A stretch of 64,000 nt of DNA from Phytoactinopolyspora mesophila (GCF_010122465.1 NZ_WLZY01000002.1:385076-449075), one strand, 5' to 3'; counted from the stretch's first letter, positions 9,308 to 18,351 are shown. Made by a program: numbers and translations. The notes: a model not told the origin generated them from the letters alone.

Positions 9308-10318
9308 CTACCGCTCTCTTTCCGAGTCTTCGTCCCATTCACTTTCCATTAGTTCGTCTCCATCGTCCTCCAGGCCAGCGTGTGCCAGCTCGTCCTCATC
9401 GAGTCTCAATGTGCAGTATGGACATTCGAAGTGGCTTATTGCATAGTGATGACTGATGAGGACTTCATCATGATCATGTTCAGCGTCACTCATTGAGTCA
9501 ACCACGTACCAGCCGTTATTCTTACATGCTGGACATCTTGCGCTCATGATCTTAGAGTTTGACCATTGGTGGAATATAAACTTGGTTGCTGTATCGGCTA
9601 AGAGATGCACAGTTGGGTAACCGTGTAGGCGGATCATGTACGAATAGTGTTCCTTGCTCTGCTTGATCTTGTCGGTTACTGCTGCCATTCCTCTGGCGTC
9701 TATATGGTCGAGTAGCTGTTTGACTCTCTCACTGTCCACGTTTTCCCAAAACTCATCGTCCTGTTTGTTGAGCATTTTGAGCGCACCATCGATGAAGCGA
9801 ACCATGTTCTCGACTGCGTTCTCGAGTAAGCCTGCATCTACCAAGCCCATATGTATAGCTGCGTCTCGAGCATCGATAACGCACTCAGTATCGGCGCTGG
9901 GAAGATGCTTTCGCCGGTCAATGCGTTTGGCGACGGCGACAGCAACTTTTGCATTAACGGTCGAGATTCTGGAGATGTAGTTGCCATCTATGGCTAGGTC
10001 GTGGTGACCAGCCAAGTAGAGTATCGTGTCCTGCGCGCCAGCGGTTTTCTGATCGGTGGACAGCAAGCGTCCTGCCAGCAATGCTGGGTTGAGCTTCGCA
10101 ACGCACGCTTTAGCGACCATCTCAACCGCGATGCCCGCACTGATCGCAGCGTCCAATAGCTCTTCGTACTTCTTCGATTGGTAGAGCTTCCTCGCACGTT
10201 TACCGTGGTGCGATCCGGCCTTGATCAGGATGTCTGGCAACTCGGCAACTGGGCGTAGTTCGTGGCCACACGGCCAGCCGACCCGAGCGCCGTCCTGCCT
10301 CGATGCATCCGCCACCAC
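9308..10318 (-). CDS. HEPN-like protein with zinc-ribbon C-terminus
   Basis: About 336 residues. The middle helical region (ELLDAAISAGIAVEMVAKACVAKL through ENAVENMVRFIDGALKML) contains ARDAAIHMG, matching the Rx4-6H motif of HEPN ribonucleases with an acidic residue after the Arg. The C-terminal part has two CxxC pairs (CPAC and CPYC), a zinc ribbon, and an acidic tail. The start is uncertain: the frame is open to 10720, but that part overlaps the opposite gene, and GTG at 10318 has GGAG five bases upstream. Base use is more AT-rich than its neighbours, consistent with transfer. An RNase or abortive-infection role is inferred. Confidence 0.55.
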   Translation of the reverse strand: MVADASRQDGARVGWPCGHELRPVAELPDILIKAGSHHGKRARKLYQSKKYEELLDAAISAGIAVEMVAKACVAKLNPALLAGRLLSTDQKTAGAQDTILYLAGHHDLAIDGNYISRISTVNAKVAVAVAKRIDRRKHLPSADTECVIDARDAAIHMGLVDAGLLENAVENMVRFIDGALKMLNKQDDEFWENVDSERVKQLLDHIDARGMAAVTDKIKQSKEHYSYMIRLHGYPTVHLLADTATKFIFHQWSNSKIMSARCPACKNNGWYVVDSMSDAEHDHDEVLISHHYAISHFECPYCTLRLDEDELAHAGLEDDGDELMESEWDEDSERER

Positions 10319-10478
10319 ATGCGCTCCATGCTTGTGTTGTCCAGTCCTGACAGTTGCGCGGGAGCCTAGACGATCAGGTCGATAATGACCAGAGACCAGA
10401 GCCTGTGCGTGTTCACCTGGTGTGCGCTCGTCGTTGGGGCCTACGCTGTGCCTGCACGCGCGACGTGAGGAGGAGGTC

Positions 10479-11051
10479 GTGCCATTGCTTGCGAATCCAC
10501 GGCCATCGGTACCACTGAGGGAACGGGTGATGTACAAGGACGATCTTGAAAAGCTGTACTTGGCAGTTGCCGGAGACGAGCAGGCTGCTAGCGACATGCC
10601 CGTGACGGTGAAGTACCTCGGAATGCGGAAGAGCGAATCGGAAATGCAGCCGCTGAGGGAGGTTGCGCTAGAGCGCATCGTCAGCCTGGTGATTCGAGGC
10701 AGCAATGGTGTAGCGCTCACCTATTTCGCACGTCCTCCGAGCGTGGCATTGAGACTTCACTGGTCTACCGATCACCATGTCTACGTCCGAGTGGTGAACG
10801 CATGGCACAACCTCAAGCGGGTGCCACGTCACTCCTGGTGGAGACGGCTGGCCTATGTCTTCATGCCAACACGGTTCAGTCCTGATCGGGTGAAGCTCGT
10901 TCCGCGAACACGCCAAGAGCATTACGCCAGTGGACGTACGGCCGTCGGACGAGCTTGGCATCAACACAGAGTCGCGTCGATCGTTACTGGCCTGATCATC
11001 ACAGCGGTTGGAAGCGCCGTGGGTGTGTTGGTCGCTGCCTGGCTGACCTGA
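10479..11051 (+). CDS. Tail-anchored hypothetical protein of the cargo pocket
   Basis: About 190 residues, soluble except for one C-terminal hydrophobic helix (VASIVTGLIITAVGSAVGVLVAAWLT), so probably anchored in the membrane with the bulk in the cytoplasm. The body contains VYVRVVNAWHNLKRVPRHSWWRR-type basic, aromatic sequence with no recognised family. GTG at 10479 has AGGAGG five bases upstream. It is divergent from the HEPN-like gene and lies in the same transposase-flanked pocket. An effector or sensor function is possible but not shown. Confidence 0.6.
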   Translation: MPLLANPRPSVPLRERVMYKDDLEKLYLAVAGDEQAASDMPVTVKYLGMRKSESEMQPLREVALERIVSLVIRGSNGVALTYFARPPSVALRLHWSTDHHVYVRVVNAWHNLKRVPRHSWWRRLAYVFMPTRFSPDRVKLVPRTRQEHYASGRTAVGRAWHQHRVASIVTGLIITAVGSAVGVLVAAWLT

Positions 11052-11057
11052 TTGTGG

Positions 11058-11106
11058 AGCGCTGGTCCAGGCGCTTCTGCAAATGAGAAACCAACTGACC
11101 AGCGCT
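11058..11106. terminator. Hairpin after the tail-anchored protein gene
   Basis: Arms AGCGCTGGTC (11058-11067) and GACCAGCGCT (11097-11106) are perfect inverted repeats around a 29-base loop, starting seven bases after the stop codon. There is no T tract, so it may be a Rho-independent-like pause, an mRNA-end stabiliser or a boundary of the inserted cargo. Confidence 0.4.
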
Positions 11107-11179
11107 TGAGGAGACAGCGCTGTGTCGTCATTCTCTATGCTGCCCCAACTTCCAGCTCCTTGACCCGGGGCGTGCCGGT

Positions 11180-11256
11180 TTAGTGTGCCGGACAGGTGGT
11201 GCCGGTTGCGTTGAGGATGTCGCGGGCGGTGTCGGTGAGGGGGCGGTTCAGAGCTC
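11180..11256 (-). pseudogene. Second IS1634-like transposase C-terminal fragment
   Basis: The minus strand encodes RPLTDTARDILNATGTTCPAH and a stop, clearly similar to ATDPLTATARKILTATGTDW of the remnant at 8282-8645. Only about 25 codons remain. Together the two fragments bracket the HEPN cargo in the same orientation. Confidence 0.6.
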
Positions 11257-11303
11257 GTAACGGAGAGTGACGACGCTTGGACTTTCAAGTTGTCGAATAC
11301 AAA

Positions 11304-11696
11304 CTAAACCCCGTCGGTGCCGCCGTCTTGTTGCCACCAATCCGGTGGATTGCGTATGGATTCCCGCAGGAAGCGTTCAACATCGAATTTATGCGCAGCC
11401 AGACGCCGCTCTGCTGCCTCTGTCTCAGCGTCCGTGAATGGCCCCCGATACCAAGGCAGCAGGACGAAGGCTTCAACGCTGACGTCCAGTCGGCCATGCT
11501 CCCAGAGCGTGGTGAAGCCATCGGAGGCGGTAGGCCCACGGAGCAGATGGCGGGCAGCCTCGATGGCTCCGTGATCGCCGATCATCTGAGTAAACCTGGT
11601 CGGGTTATAGCCGATCTCGTGTTTCAGCCGCTCGGCTCCGTTCACTATGGCCGCATGGAAATGCCGTTCAGCTGTACTTGGCATGTGCAGCTCCAA
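11304..11696 (-). CDS. Conserved hypothetical protein
   Basis: A 130-residue soluble protein. The segment RFTQMIGDHGAIEAARHLL...GFTTLWEHGRLDVSVEAFVLLPWYRGPFTDAETEAA is recalled as a widely conserved protein of unknown function in mobile and defence-rich regions. No catalytic motif is assigned. ATG at 11696 is used; an in-frame ATG four codons later is also possible. It is an isolated gene between transposase debris and a plus-strand hypothetical gene. Confidence 0.65.
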   Translation of the reverse strand: MELHMPSTAERHFHAAIVNGAERLKHEIGYNPTRFTQMIGDHGAIEAARHLLRGPTASDGFTTLWEHGRLDVSVEAFVLLPWYRGPFTDAETEAAERRLAAHKFDVERFLRESIRNPPDWWQQDGGTDGV

Positions 11697-11828
11697 GTTG
11701 GGTCACGAAACGCCTGTGATTGAGCACAGCTATTTTGGCAGCCGTGGACGTCGTGTGCCGGATGTGTCCGTGTCACTCGCCGCCTGCTGCGACCACGCGG
11801 GCACTCAAAATGATCTACCCTAGGCGTT

Positions 11829-12494
11829 GTGGACGCATTGCAGTGGATCATCACCGTAGCTGTGAGTCTTGCTAGCGGAACAGTCGGTGGTGCGACTCTC
11901 GCTCCGAAGATCGGCATGCGAACCGAGCTCGGCCGACGGCATCTCGAGGCCGAAATAGCGATTCGCGGAGTCTTGCAAACCTACCGCGATGCGATGAAGT
12001 ATCGCCATGCTGAGGTTGTCATTCGGCAGAACTACCCAGCGGACTACGTTTCGTTGGAGTCGCAAGTGCGCCTCGCGGAGGAGATTATTCAGAAGCTACC
12101 TGATCTCCCTAGAAGGCGGCGACAGAAAATCAGACGCCATCTTAAGATCCTTGTGGGGGCCTGGACGACTGGTTATGGCGAGGCCCGCGCATTCTTGCCG
12201 GAAGGATTCCGAACGCCACAATCGGAAGAGTCATGGCTCAACAAGCGCATTGCCGACATGGTGAAGGCCAACGATGCCAGCGCTGCCGAACGCGGCCTGT
12301 TGGGTCGTGTCAACAGTGACGTCATCGACCAGGCTGCCTTCGAAACGGCGGTAGCGGCTATGGACGACATGATCGCACTCGTGTCAGTCGATAGGCAGCC
12401 AACGCTGAGACCCCGAGAGTTATGGGATCGCAGGACAAAGCGCAAGGGGATCGAGAGCCGCGTCGCGGAGCATGAACAAGATCGCGATACGTGA
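11829..12494 (+). CDS. Hypothetical protein with N-terminal membrane helix
   Basis: A 221-residue protein with one N-terminal hydrophobic segment (LQWIITVAVSLASGTVGGATLAP) that may be a membrane anchor, followed by a charged helical domain rich in Arg and Glu. No family is recognised. GTG at 11829 is the first start in the frame and has only a weak ribosome-binding site. It converges with the relaxase gene, 97 bases away, and appears to be an independent cargo gene. Confidence 0.55.
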   Translation: MDALQWIITVAVSLASGTVGGATLAPKIGMRTELGRRHLEAEIAIRGVLQTYRDAMKYRHAEVVIRQNYPADYVSLESQVRLAEEIIQKLPDLPRRRRQKIRRHLKILVGAWTTGYGEARAFLPEGFRTPQSEESWLNKRIADMVKANDASAAERGLLGRVNSDVIDQAAFETAVAAMDDMIALVSVDRQPTLRPRELWDRRTKRKGIESRVAEHEQDRDT

Positions 12495-12591
12495 GTCGAA
12501 CGTTCGCGGCCGCGTGTCCCTGTTGCATGGTGACGCGCACGGCAGCGCACGTACGCTCAGCTCCTTGACCCCTAGCCAGGCCGAATAATGA

Positions 12592-15500
12592 TCACAGTAC
12601 TGGGGATGGCGCAGGTCGGCGCTTAGGTTGTGCTCTGGCGGGTAGGGCGAGGAACTCGCTTGACAGGTGGCGCGACTGCGCGGCCGCCTCCCCAGCACGC
12701 CGTTGATCGACACGTTGGCCCAGAACAGATGTGGGGTGGCTGTTGACAGCAACGTTGTCCGGCACCCCATATCGGTTGCGGTAGGCGGAGACGGTCGCGA
12801 GATATCGTAGCCATTGATCACGTTTAGTGGTGTCGTCTGGAGCAGGCCCAAGCTCGGCCAACCAGCGGGGTTGTTCGGCGATGGCTCGGTGGGCGAGTTC
12901 AAAAGCGCGGCGCCCAATCAGCACTGCACGCTCGTCAAGTGCGCGGCGTAGTGCAGGATCGGATACGTGTTTGGCCACGGGGAATAGTCCGGCGATTAGG
13001 TGTTGCTGACCTGGGTCTGATCTCGTGGCGGCGGCATGTTCTGTCAACTGATCAAGCCTGTGATGGAGGACGGCGATCGGGTCGTCAAAGCGGTCCAATT
13101 CCTCGGCTGTGGCAAGGCGCGGCAGGAGCTGCTCTGGATTCAGATCAATGGCTTCAGCGCGACGCATCGCGGTGACAAGTAGCGGGTAGGACGGCGACGT
13201 CGTGGGAAAGTCTCGGAGACGGGGGAGCGGGCAAGCGCCAATGATGCCGGACCAATGATCTGCGGCCGCTTCGCGCGCGATCGTCTCGTACTCGGCGGCG
13301 AGCCTGGCGATGCTCGTGACTTGTTGCTGTTGGTCGGCGATGGTCTCCCGGGCAGACAGTTCGGCGCCGCTACGCTTTATCACCTCGCAGAGGACGTCGC
13401 GGGCGGTGCGGACGTGGTCGTCGGGGATTTCCTCGTCGGTCAGTTCGGTGATGACGTATGCGCTGTTGGCGTGCGCGCCCCGCGTCATCGAGACGTACAG
13501 AGCTTCACGAGTGGATCGTGTGTCGTCGATGATGGCGTGAGCGGTGTCGACGGTTCGACCTTGCGCGCGGTGCGCGGTGGTGGCGTATGCCAGTTCGACG
13601 TGTTCAGCGACGTAGCCAGCGGGGAGAGTGACTGAAGGTCCGCCGCTTTGCCGGGCGACGATGAGCGAGCCGTCGTCATCGCGTTGTCGGACCAACCATT
13701 GATCACCGTTTTTCACGAAGGAGCGTGGACCGGTAGCCAGGTTCCGCATGTTCTGGCGTGTGACGATCCGGTCTCCCCGCCCGGCGCTGGTGCCGTCGTG
13801 CAGTGTGACGCCGCCGGGTTCAACACAACCAGCGGCGACTTGGTCCGTTCGCGCGCGCTCGTTGAGGTCGCGGACGGTTGCTGCGTCGGTGGCAATGAGC
13901 AGCGAGCGGTGTCCGGCGGCCTCATCGGCCTGCCAAGCTCTGTAGGCCGAATCGATGATCTGTTCGCGGTCGCCGTCCCGCACCCTGTCATGGTCGATGT
14001 AGGTCTCGATGGCGCCGGTATCGCCTACGCGTAGTCGCTTGCTGGCGTCTCGCTCCCACGGGTGGATGAAGCGCCGTATATCGGTGAGTTCGAGAACTCG
14101 GTCCCCCAGTTCGCGCACAAGCATCCCGAACGCACCGCCAGCATCGATTGACGACAGCTGCGCGTTGTCTCCGACCAGAAGCAGCTTTGCGCTGGCGGCC
14201 TGAGCCTGGGCGCGAAGAGCGTCAAGCGCGAGGGTTCCGGCGAGTGAAGCTTCATCCACGATCACGAGCTGTCCAGCGCGGAACGACCACGGCTGCGCCT
14301 TAACAGGGACGCGGTGCTTTGCCGGTCCCTCGACCGCCGGGCTGCGGTGCTGGTTGGTGGCTCCTGTTGATTCAAAGAGCCATTTGGCTGTGTTCTCGGT
14401 CGGAATGCCGAGGCTTTCGCCGAGCACTTCGGCGGCTGCCGCTGAGGGGGCGAGCCCGACGACGCTGCCGCGACCGTGTTTGGCCTCCCAAGCTGACCTC
14501 AGGGTGGCAAGAGCGGTGGTCTTCCCGCTGCCTGCTGCGCCAACGAGGACGTCGAGCATGCGTGCGCTGGTCGCGATCTGCTGTACGGCTGTGGCCTGAT
14601 CTATCGAGGTTGTGAGTCCATTGGGGGAGGACGTTACGACGGCCCGCTCGACGGTGTTCGGGTTGAGCACGGGAGCCGTTAGCGTCTCGCACGCAACCAG
14701 TAGCCGATCTTCGGCGTCGAGGATGCTGTTCGTGGTGAATATGTCGCCATGGGTGCGCCGGAATGCCGACGTGCCATCCTTGCGGCGGAATTTCTCGGGG
14801 GTAAAGGCGAGCTCTGGTGGGGTGATGTTGACCGACATCTCGGTCACTCGTCGACTGATCGCCTCGATGAGAGCGTCGCGCTCAGCGGGAGTCGATACTC
14901 GGTGCGGCATGGATGCGCGCGCGGCGGCCGCGCGGACGTTCCAGGTACGCCAGGTTGAACGCTCGGTACTGAGCTCATCGAGCGCCTCGGCTGCTAGCTG
15001 ATCGATGAGTGGTGCGACGCCTTTGTCGCTCGGAGCTGGTACCGGTGTATGCGCGGCGCGGCTGATCAGGTCACGGGCCCAGCGTTGCGGGTCGGGACCG
15101 ACATACGTCGTTGCGCGGGCGCGCCAATCGGCGCTCATTTCGGCGAGCGATCGAAACTGCTTGTCCGGGCGAGTGGAGTAGGTCGCTTGTTGTCGTAGGC
15201 GAACGATCGTGACGTCGTCCGGATCACGCCCGTGGGTGGCACGGTAGGCGGCGATCAGTTCATGGGTGACCGTCTCGATGCCTCTTGCCCGCCGAGAGAA
15301 CTCCGTGATGAGTTCGTGCGGGACGCCGCTGATTTCCCACGACTGGTTCTTCGGCTTCGCCGGCGTACCTCGTCGTTCCCACTGCACACCGAGGCGGGAA
15401 GTGAGCTGGTCGGCGAGCAGCGTGTCGTAGAGCTCGCTCATGGCCACAGCGGCTGGGAACAACGAACCTCGCGAGTCCAGCGTTCGCCACTTGCCGTCTG

Positions 15501-16197
15501 GACCTTGAACGCGGTTGGCGATCACCACGTGGGTGTGGAGCTGCGGGTCGCCAGCGCGGGAGTCGTAATGATCGAATGCCGTGGCGATCAATCCGCGAGC
15601 CTCGACCTGGGCGACGCCGTCAGTGCCGACTCGGGTGCGCGCGACGTCGCGCTCCATGACGCGAATGACTTCGTCGATGGCCACATAGTGCGCATGAGCG
15701 ATTTGATCGCGCACGCTCGGTTCAGCGAGCGCCCACAGTGTGCTCACCGATTTCGGTGGGGAGAACACGCAGTCGAATCCGGCCACCGGGCGGCGGGTCG
15801 GCCGTGCACGTTCCTCGGCTTCGATGGCGGCTGTGCGTGCAGCACGCTCCTGGCCGGTGAGCGTCGTCGGCAACGCGCGGATGCGCGCCTCGGCGCGCTC
15901 GCGCCATGATCGCGGCTGGTTGTACCGGCGTCCGAGAGGATGTCCGGTGAGCGGATCGGTGCCGTGCTTAAACAGTCGCTCCATCTGCTCTTCGGTAACG
16001 TGCTCACCGGCGGCCAAGCCGGCGCCGTCGGCGAGGCCGGCACGGCCCGTGCCCATCCACCGACCGGGCGGGTGACCGGACTCGGCGTAGTAGCGGCTCA
16101 TGGGCGAGACGACGCCAGTAATCCCTTCGCCGTCAGCCACGCCACGCAGCAGATACGTGTATCCGTCGCCTGCGTGCAGTTCCTTGATCGACATCAT
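12592..16197 (-). CDS. MobF-family relaxase-helicase (TrwC/TraI-like)
   Basis: A 1201-residue conjugative relaxase that nicks oriT, becomes covalently bound to the 5' end through tyrosine, and unwinds the transferred strand. The N-terminal TrwC domain shows the tyrosine pair RYYAES (residues 36-37) and the three-His metal site FDHYDSRAGDPQLHTH (His210, 221, 223). A superfamily I helicase domain follows with Walker A VGAAGSGKTT (about 552-561), the acidic VIVDEAS motif and a C-terminal AYATTAHRAQGRT motif typical of TraI/RecD-like helicases. The ATG overlaps the stop of the upstream zinc-protein gene (ATGA). It is transcribed away from the transfer genes at the left. Confidence 0.95.
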   Translation of the reverse strand: MMSIKELHAGDGYTYLLRGVADGEGITGVVSPMSRYYAESGHPPGRWMGTGRAGLADGAGLAAGEHVTEEQMERLFKHGTDPLTGHPLGRRYNQPRSWRERAEARIRALPTTLTGQERAARTAAIEAEERARPTRRPVAGFDCVFSPPKSVSTLWALAEPSVRDQIAHAHYVAIDEVIRVMERDVARTRVGTDGVAQVEARGLIATAFDHYDSRAGDPQLHTHVVIANRVQGPDGKWRTLDSRGSLFPAAVAMSELYDTLLADQLTSRLGVQWERRGTPAKPKNQSWEISGVPHELITEFSRRARGIETVTHELIAAYRATHGRDPDDVTIVRLRQQATYSTRPDKQFRSLAEMSADWRARATTYVGPDPQRWARDLISRAAHTPVPAPSDKGVAPLIDQLAAEALDELSTERSTWRTWNVRAAAARASMPHRVSTPAERDALIEAISRRVTEMSVNITPPELAFTPEKFRRKDGTSAFRRTHGDIFTTNSILDAEDRLLVACETLTAPVLNPNTVERAVVTSSPNGLTTSIDQATAVQQIATSARMLDVLVGAAGSGKTTALATLRSAWEAKHGRGSVVGLAPSAAAAEVLGESLGIPTENTAKWLFESTGATNQHRSPAVEGPAKHRVPVKAQPWSFRAGQLVIVDEASLAGTLALDALRAQAQAASAKLLLVGDNAQLSSIDAGGAFGMLVRELGDRVLELTDIRRFIHPWERDASKRLRVGDTGAIETYIDHDRVRDGDREQIIDSAYRAWQADEAAGHRSLLIATDAATVRDLNERARTDQVAAGCVEPGGVTLHDGTSAGRGDRIVTRQNMRNLATGPRSFVKNGDQWLVRQRDDDGSLIVARQSGGPSVTLPAGYVAEHVELAYATTAHRAQGRTVDTAHAIIDDTRSTREALYVSMTRGAHANSAYVITELTDEEIPDDHVRTARDVLCEVIKRSGAELSARETIADQQQQVTSIARLAAEYETIAREAAADHWSGIIGACPLPRLRDFPTTSPSYPLLVTAMRRAEAIDLNPEQLLPRLATAEELDRFDDPIAVLHHRLDQLTEHAAATRSDPGQQHLIAGLFPVAKHVSDPALRRALDERAVLIGRRAFELAHRAIAEQPRWLAELGPAPDDTTKRDQWLRYLATVSAYRNRYGVPDNVAVNSHPTSVLGQRVDQRRAGEAAAQSRHLSSEFLALPARAQPKRRPAPSPVL

Positions 16198-16622
16198 GGG
16201 TGTTCACCATCGATGCGAGTCCGCGCGCGGTACGCCATTGCGCGGCACGCTGACGAGCAGTACTTGGCATCGGCGCGCCGACCCGCGAGGTCCGCACCAC
16301 ATTGTTGGCATGTCTGGTGGTTGCTCACTCGCGTGCGTTGCCGGTTGGCGCGCGAGCGGCAGACGGATGAGCAGAATCGCGCGTTTAGGCGTCGACCGGC
16401 GATATCGGCGGCGCATTGTTCGCATGAGCGCGGCTCGCCAGCGACGGATTGCTCGTTGCGAGCCACAGTGCGGCACCTCGATGAGCAAAATCGTTGTACG
16501 ACGCTGGCCGCGACGAACCAGCGCCTACAGTGCTCGTTCTGGCAGCGCTTCTCATCGGGGGCGCCGACCGGTACCCCTTGGTGATCAGGCTCTTGGAGCG
16601 CCGTCGTGTCCGCAGTTCTCAT
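16194..16622 (-). CDS. Triple zinc-ribbon protein coupled to the relaxase
   Basis: A 142-residue basic protein with three tandem zinc-binding units: CQNEHC...RFCSSRC, CEQC...RFCSSVC and CQQC...KYCSSAC, each followed by Arg-rich sequence. The repeats are similar enough to suggest internal duplication. The ATG at 16622 overlaps the stop of the 51-residue gene upstream and its own stop overlaps the relaxase start, so all three are translationally coupled. A DNA-binding relaxosome accessory or regulator of the relaxase is inferred from context and the basic zinc-finger make-up. Confidence 0.7.
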   Translation of the reverse strand: MRTADTTALQEPDHQGVPVGAPDEKRCQNEHCRRWFVAASVVQRFCSSRCRTVARNEQSVAGEPRSCEQCAADIAGRRLNARFCSSVCRSRANRQRTRVSNHQTCQQCGADLAGRRADAKYCSSACRAMAYRARTRIDGEHP

Positions 16623-16774
16623 CGCGCTGGTGTGGTGATAAACCCGCACTGGTCGCACACGAGGATGCGTCGATCCGGTAGTGGACGAGTGGCATTGCCT
16701 GCTAGCTCTTCGTGGAGCCGGAGCGAACTACAGAGGGCGCACCAACGCAGAATGGCGATCCTTGCAATGGCCAT
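16619..16774 (-). CDS. 51-residue zinc-ribbon protein, first gene of the relaxase operon
   Basis: The frame MAIARIAILRW... holds two CxxC pairs, CALC and CDQC, about 24 residues apart, forming a minimal zinc ribbon. The start is supported by GGGAGG seven bases upstream of ATG at 16774, the best ribosome-binding site in this operon. A longer open frame upstream to 17092 has low-quality sequence and is not used. Its stop overlaps the next ATG. It would be missed by annotation with a length cut-off. Confidence 0.65.
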   Translation of the reverse strand: MAIARIAILRWCALCSSLRLHEELAGNATRPLPDRRILVCDQCGFITTPAR

Positions 16775-16979
16775 GGAAAAGCCTCCCTGCATCACGTCGT
16801 TGACGCGGATCAGACCAACGTGCTTCTGCTGCTCAGGGAGTAGGCGCCCGCCGCACAAACGCACGGCTGACGTACGGATCGGAGGCCGGAATGCCAGAAG
16901 TGTCTTGAATCGAAGCGTCATGACCGGTCTCGAAAGGCAGACGTGACTCCTGGCTGGCGTACGCAGTGCAGGGCAGCTG

Positions 16980-17120
16980 ATGGCGATGCCAGCGGAGGCG
17001 CTAGTGCGTGAAGTGGCCGAGGTCATGATGCGCCGAGCGCGGAGGGGGCTAGCTGAGCGCGGCTTGGTCGTAGTGCTGGCAGCGAACGGCACTTGTGTGG
17101 CTGCGCCGGAACCTACGTGA
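16980..17120 (+). CDS. Possible 46-residue small protein opposite the relaxase operon
   Basis: ATG at 16980 opens a frame giving an amphipathic Ala/Val/Arg/Glu-rich peptide that begins MAMPAEALVREVAEVM and ends in AAPEPT. Composition and codon-position bias look protein-like, and a stop lies upstream in frame. The ribosome-binding site is weak. It lies in the gap divergent from the zinc-protein/relaxase operon, where oriT might also lie. It could be a small helical regulator or a chance frame. Confidence 0.4.
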   Translation: MAMPAEALVREVAEVMMRRARRGLAERGLVVVLAANGTCVAAPEPT

Positions 17121-17208
17121 TCAGAACGTGATGTTTAGTTCGCATCATAACGATGTGTCCGCACCGTCCGGTACGGTAGCGCGACCAAACGATCAGGGGG
17201 TAATAATC

Positions 17209-17925
17209 ATGACAACAGAACAGCAGGTACCGCCGCCTCCGCCGTCCGGCGGAGGCGGGGGAGCTACCGTCGCCATCAAGCAGGCCGCTGCGGTCGTAGC
17301 AGTGGCGTTTATCGCTGGCGGAGGCATCGGCGTCGGTCTCGGTGTAACGGCGTTCAATTCGGAGCCTGAGACAGTGGTGGAGACGCGAGAAGTAGAAGTC
17401 GAAGTTGAAGTTCCAGGCGAAGTAGTAGAAATTGATAACCCCGAACACCTGGAACTCATTGCTGAGCTGGAATCTGAGCTAGAAGCCATGCAAGAGGAGA
17501 AGGCTCCGGACCTGCCAGATGAAGAGGGGTTGTTTTCGGTCGACGATGAGGTAAGCATTACTCGGGGAACAGAGGTCACTGCCAACATCATCCTGACAGA
17601 TGTAGAGTTCAGCGATCAGGCACAGCGCCGCTATTCCGACCCGCCGTCGAATGGTCAATGGGCAATCGTGGATATCGACGTTGTGGGTGTGACCAGTGAG
17701 TCGTTCAATGCACTGCATTTCTACGTCGTTGATTCGGAAGGAAACAGATATGACCGCGATTCGTCCGGAATATCGGACATTGACGACTCTTTCTCCACAC
17801 CCAGAGTGAATGCTGGCGAGCGATCTTCCGGCAAGCTCGCATTCAACGTTCCGGAAGATGAAGCACTAATTCTCCACTATGCCCCTAACCGTAGCGGTGG
17901 ACCTGTTGTGTCTTGGCAACTGTGA
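17209..17925 (+). CDS. Membrane-anchored DUF4352-like protein
   Basis: A 238-residue protein with a Pro/Gly-rich N-terminus, one membrane helix (AAAVVAVAFIAGGGIGVGLGVTAF), a Val/Glu repeat linker (ETREVEVEVEVPGEVVEI), a short coiled region and an extracellular beta domain resembling DUF4352 (GQWAIVDIDVVGV...FYVVDSEGNRY...GERSSGKLAFNVPE). ATG at 17209 has AGGGGG upstream; an earlier frame start at 17095 has no such site. It is probably a surface protein of the element, perhaps in mating or immunity. Specific function unknown. Confidence 0.75.
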   Translation: MTTEQQVPPPPPSGGGGGATVAIKQAAAVVAVAFIAGGGIGVGLGVTAFNSEPETVVETREVEVEVEVPGEVVEIDNPEHLELIAELESELEAMQEEKAPDLPDEEGLFSVDDEVSITRGTEVTANIILTDVEFSDQAQRRYSDPPSNGQWAIVDIDVVGVTSESFNALHFYVVDSEGNRYDRDSSGISDIDDSFSTPRVNAGERSSGKLAFNVPEDEALILHYAPNRSGGPVVSWQL

Positions 17926-18054
17926 TGACGATTAGGTATCAGTCATTCTCTCAAACGGTGATGTGATTTTCTGACAGCAAACCAACTGCTGAATGGTTCG
18001 CCAAGAAGCGCGAGGGCAAGGTCGTGCTAGCAGTCGAAGAGAGGGACAGAAAAG

Positions 18055-18351
18055 ATGGATGAGGCCACCTGGCTGAGCTTGATGGTCCTAGGGTACATAA
18101 TTGGCGTCGTAATTCTGTACTACATCATCAAGACGGCTGTGAAAAGCGCGATTCGTGAGTCAGGCCTCGCGCGTGTCGAAGCTACAGTACGGGCACAGGC
18201 CACTGCCCAGCCGGTAGCTACACCGGCCCAGCCGGTCGCCACGGCTAGGACGTGGTCTGCGGGCTGGTACGTCTATCCGGGCACTGATGGCTCAGAGCAG
18301 CGTTACTACGACGGCTCGAAGTGGACTGAGCAGTGCAGGCCAAGACAGTAA
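18055..18351 (+). CDS. Small DUF2510 membrane protein
   Basis: A 98-residue protein with an N-terminal membrane helix (WLSLMVLGYIIGVVILYYII), an Ala/Pro/Thr/Gln linker and a C-terminal DUF2510 motif, AGWYVYPGTDGSEQRYYDGSKWTEQ. The family is common in actinobacterial membrane proteins and its role is unknown. ATG at 18055 follows a purine-rich AGAGGGA. It lies on the same strand as the DUF4352-like gene, 129 bases after it. Confidence 0.75.
   Translation: MDEATWLSLMVLGYIIGVVILYYIIKTAVKSAIRESGLARVEATVRAQATAQPVATPAQPVATARTWSAGWYVYPGTDGSEQRYYDGSKWTEQCRPRQ

Noticed and set aside
13255-15909. Several plus-strand frames of 100-225 codons across the relaxase
   Set aside because: All are antisense shadows of the MobF gene, whose motifs are unambiguous.
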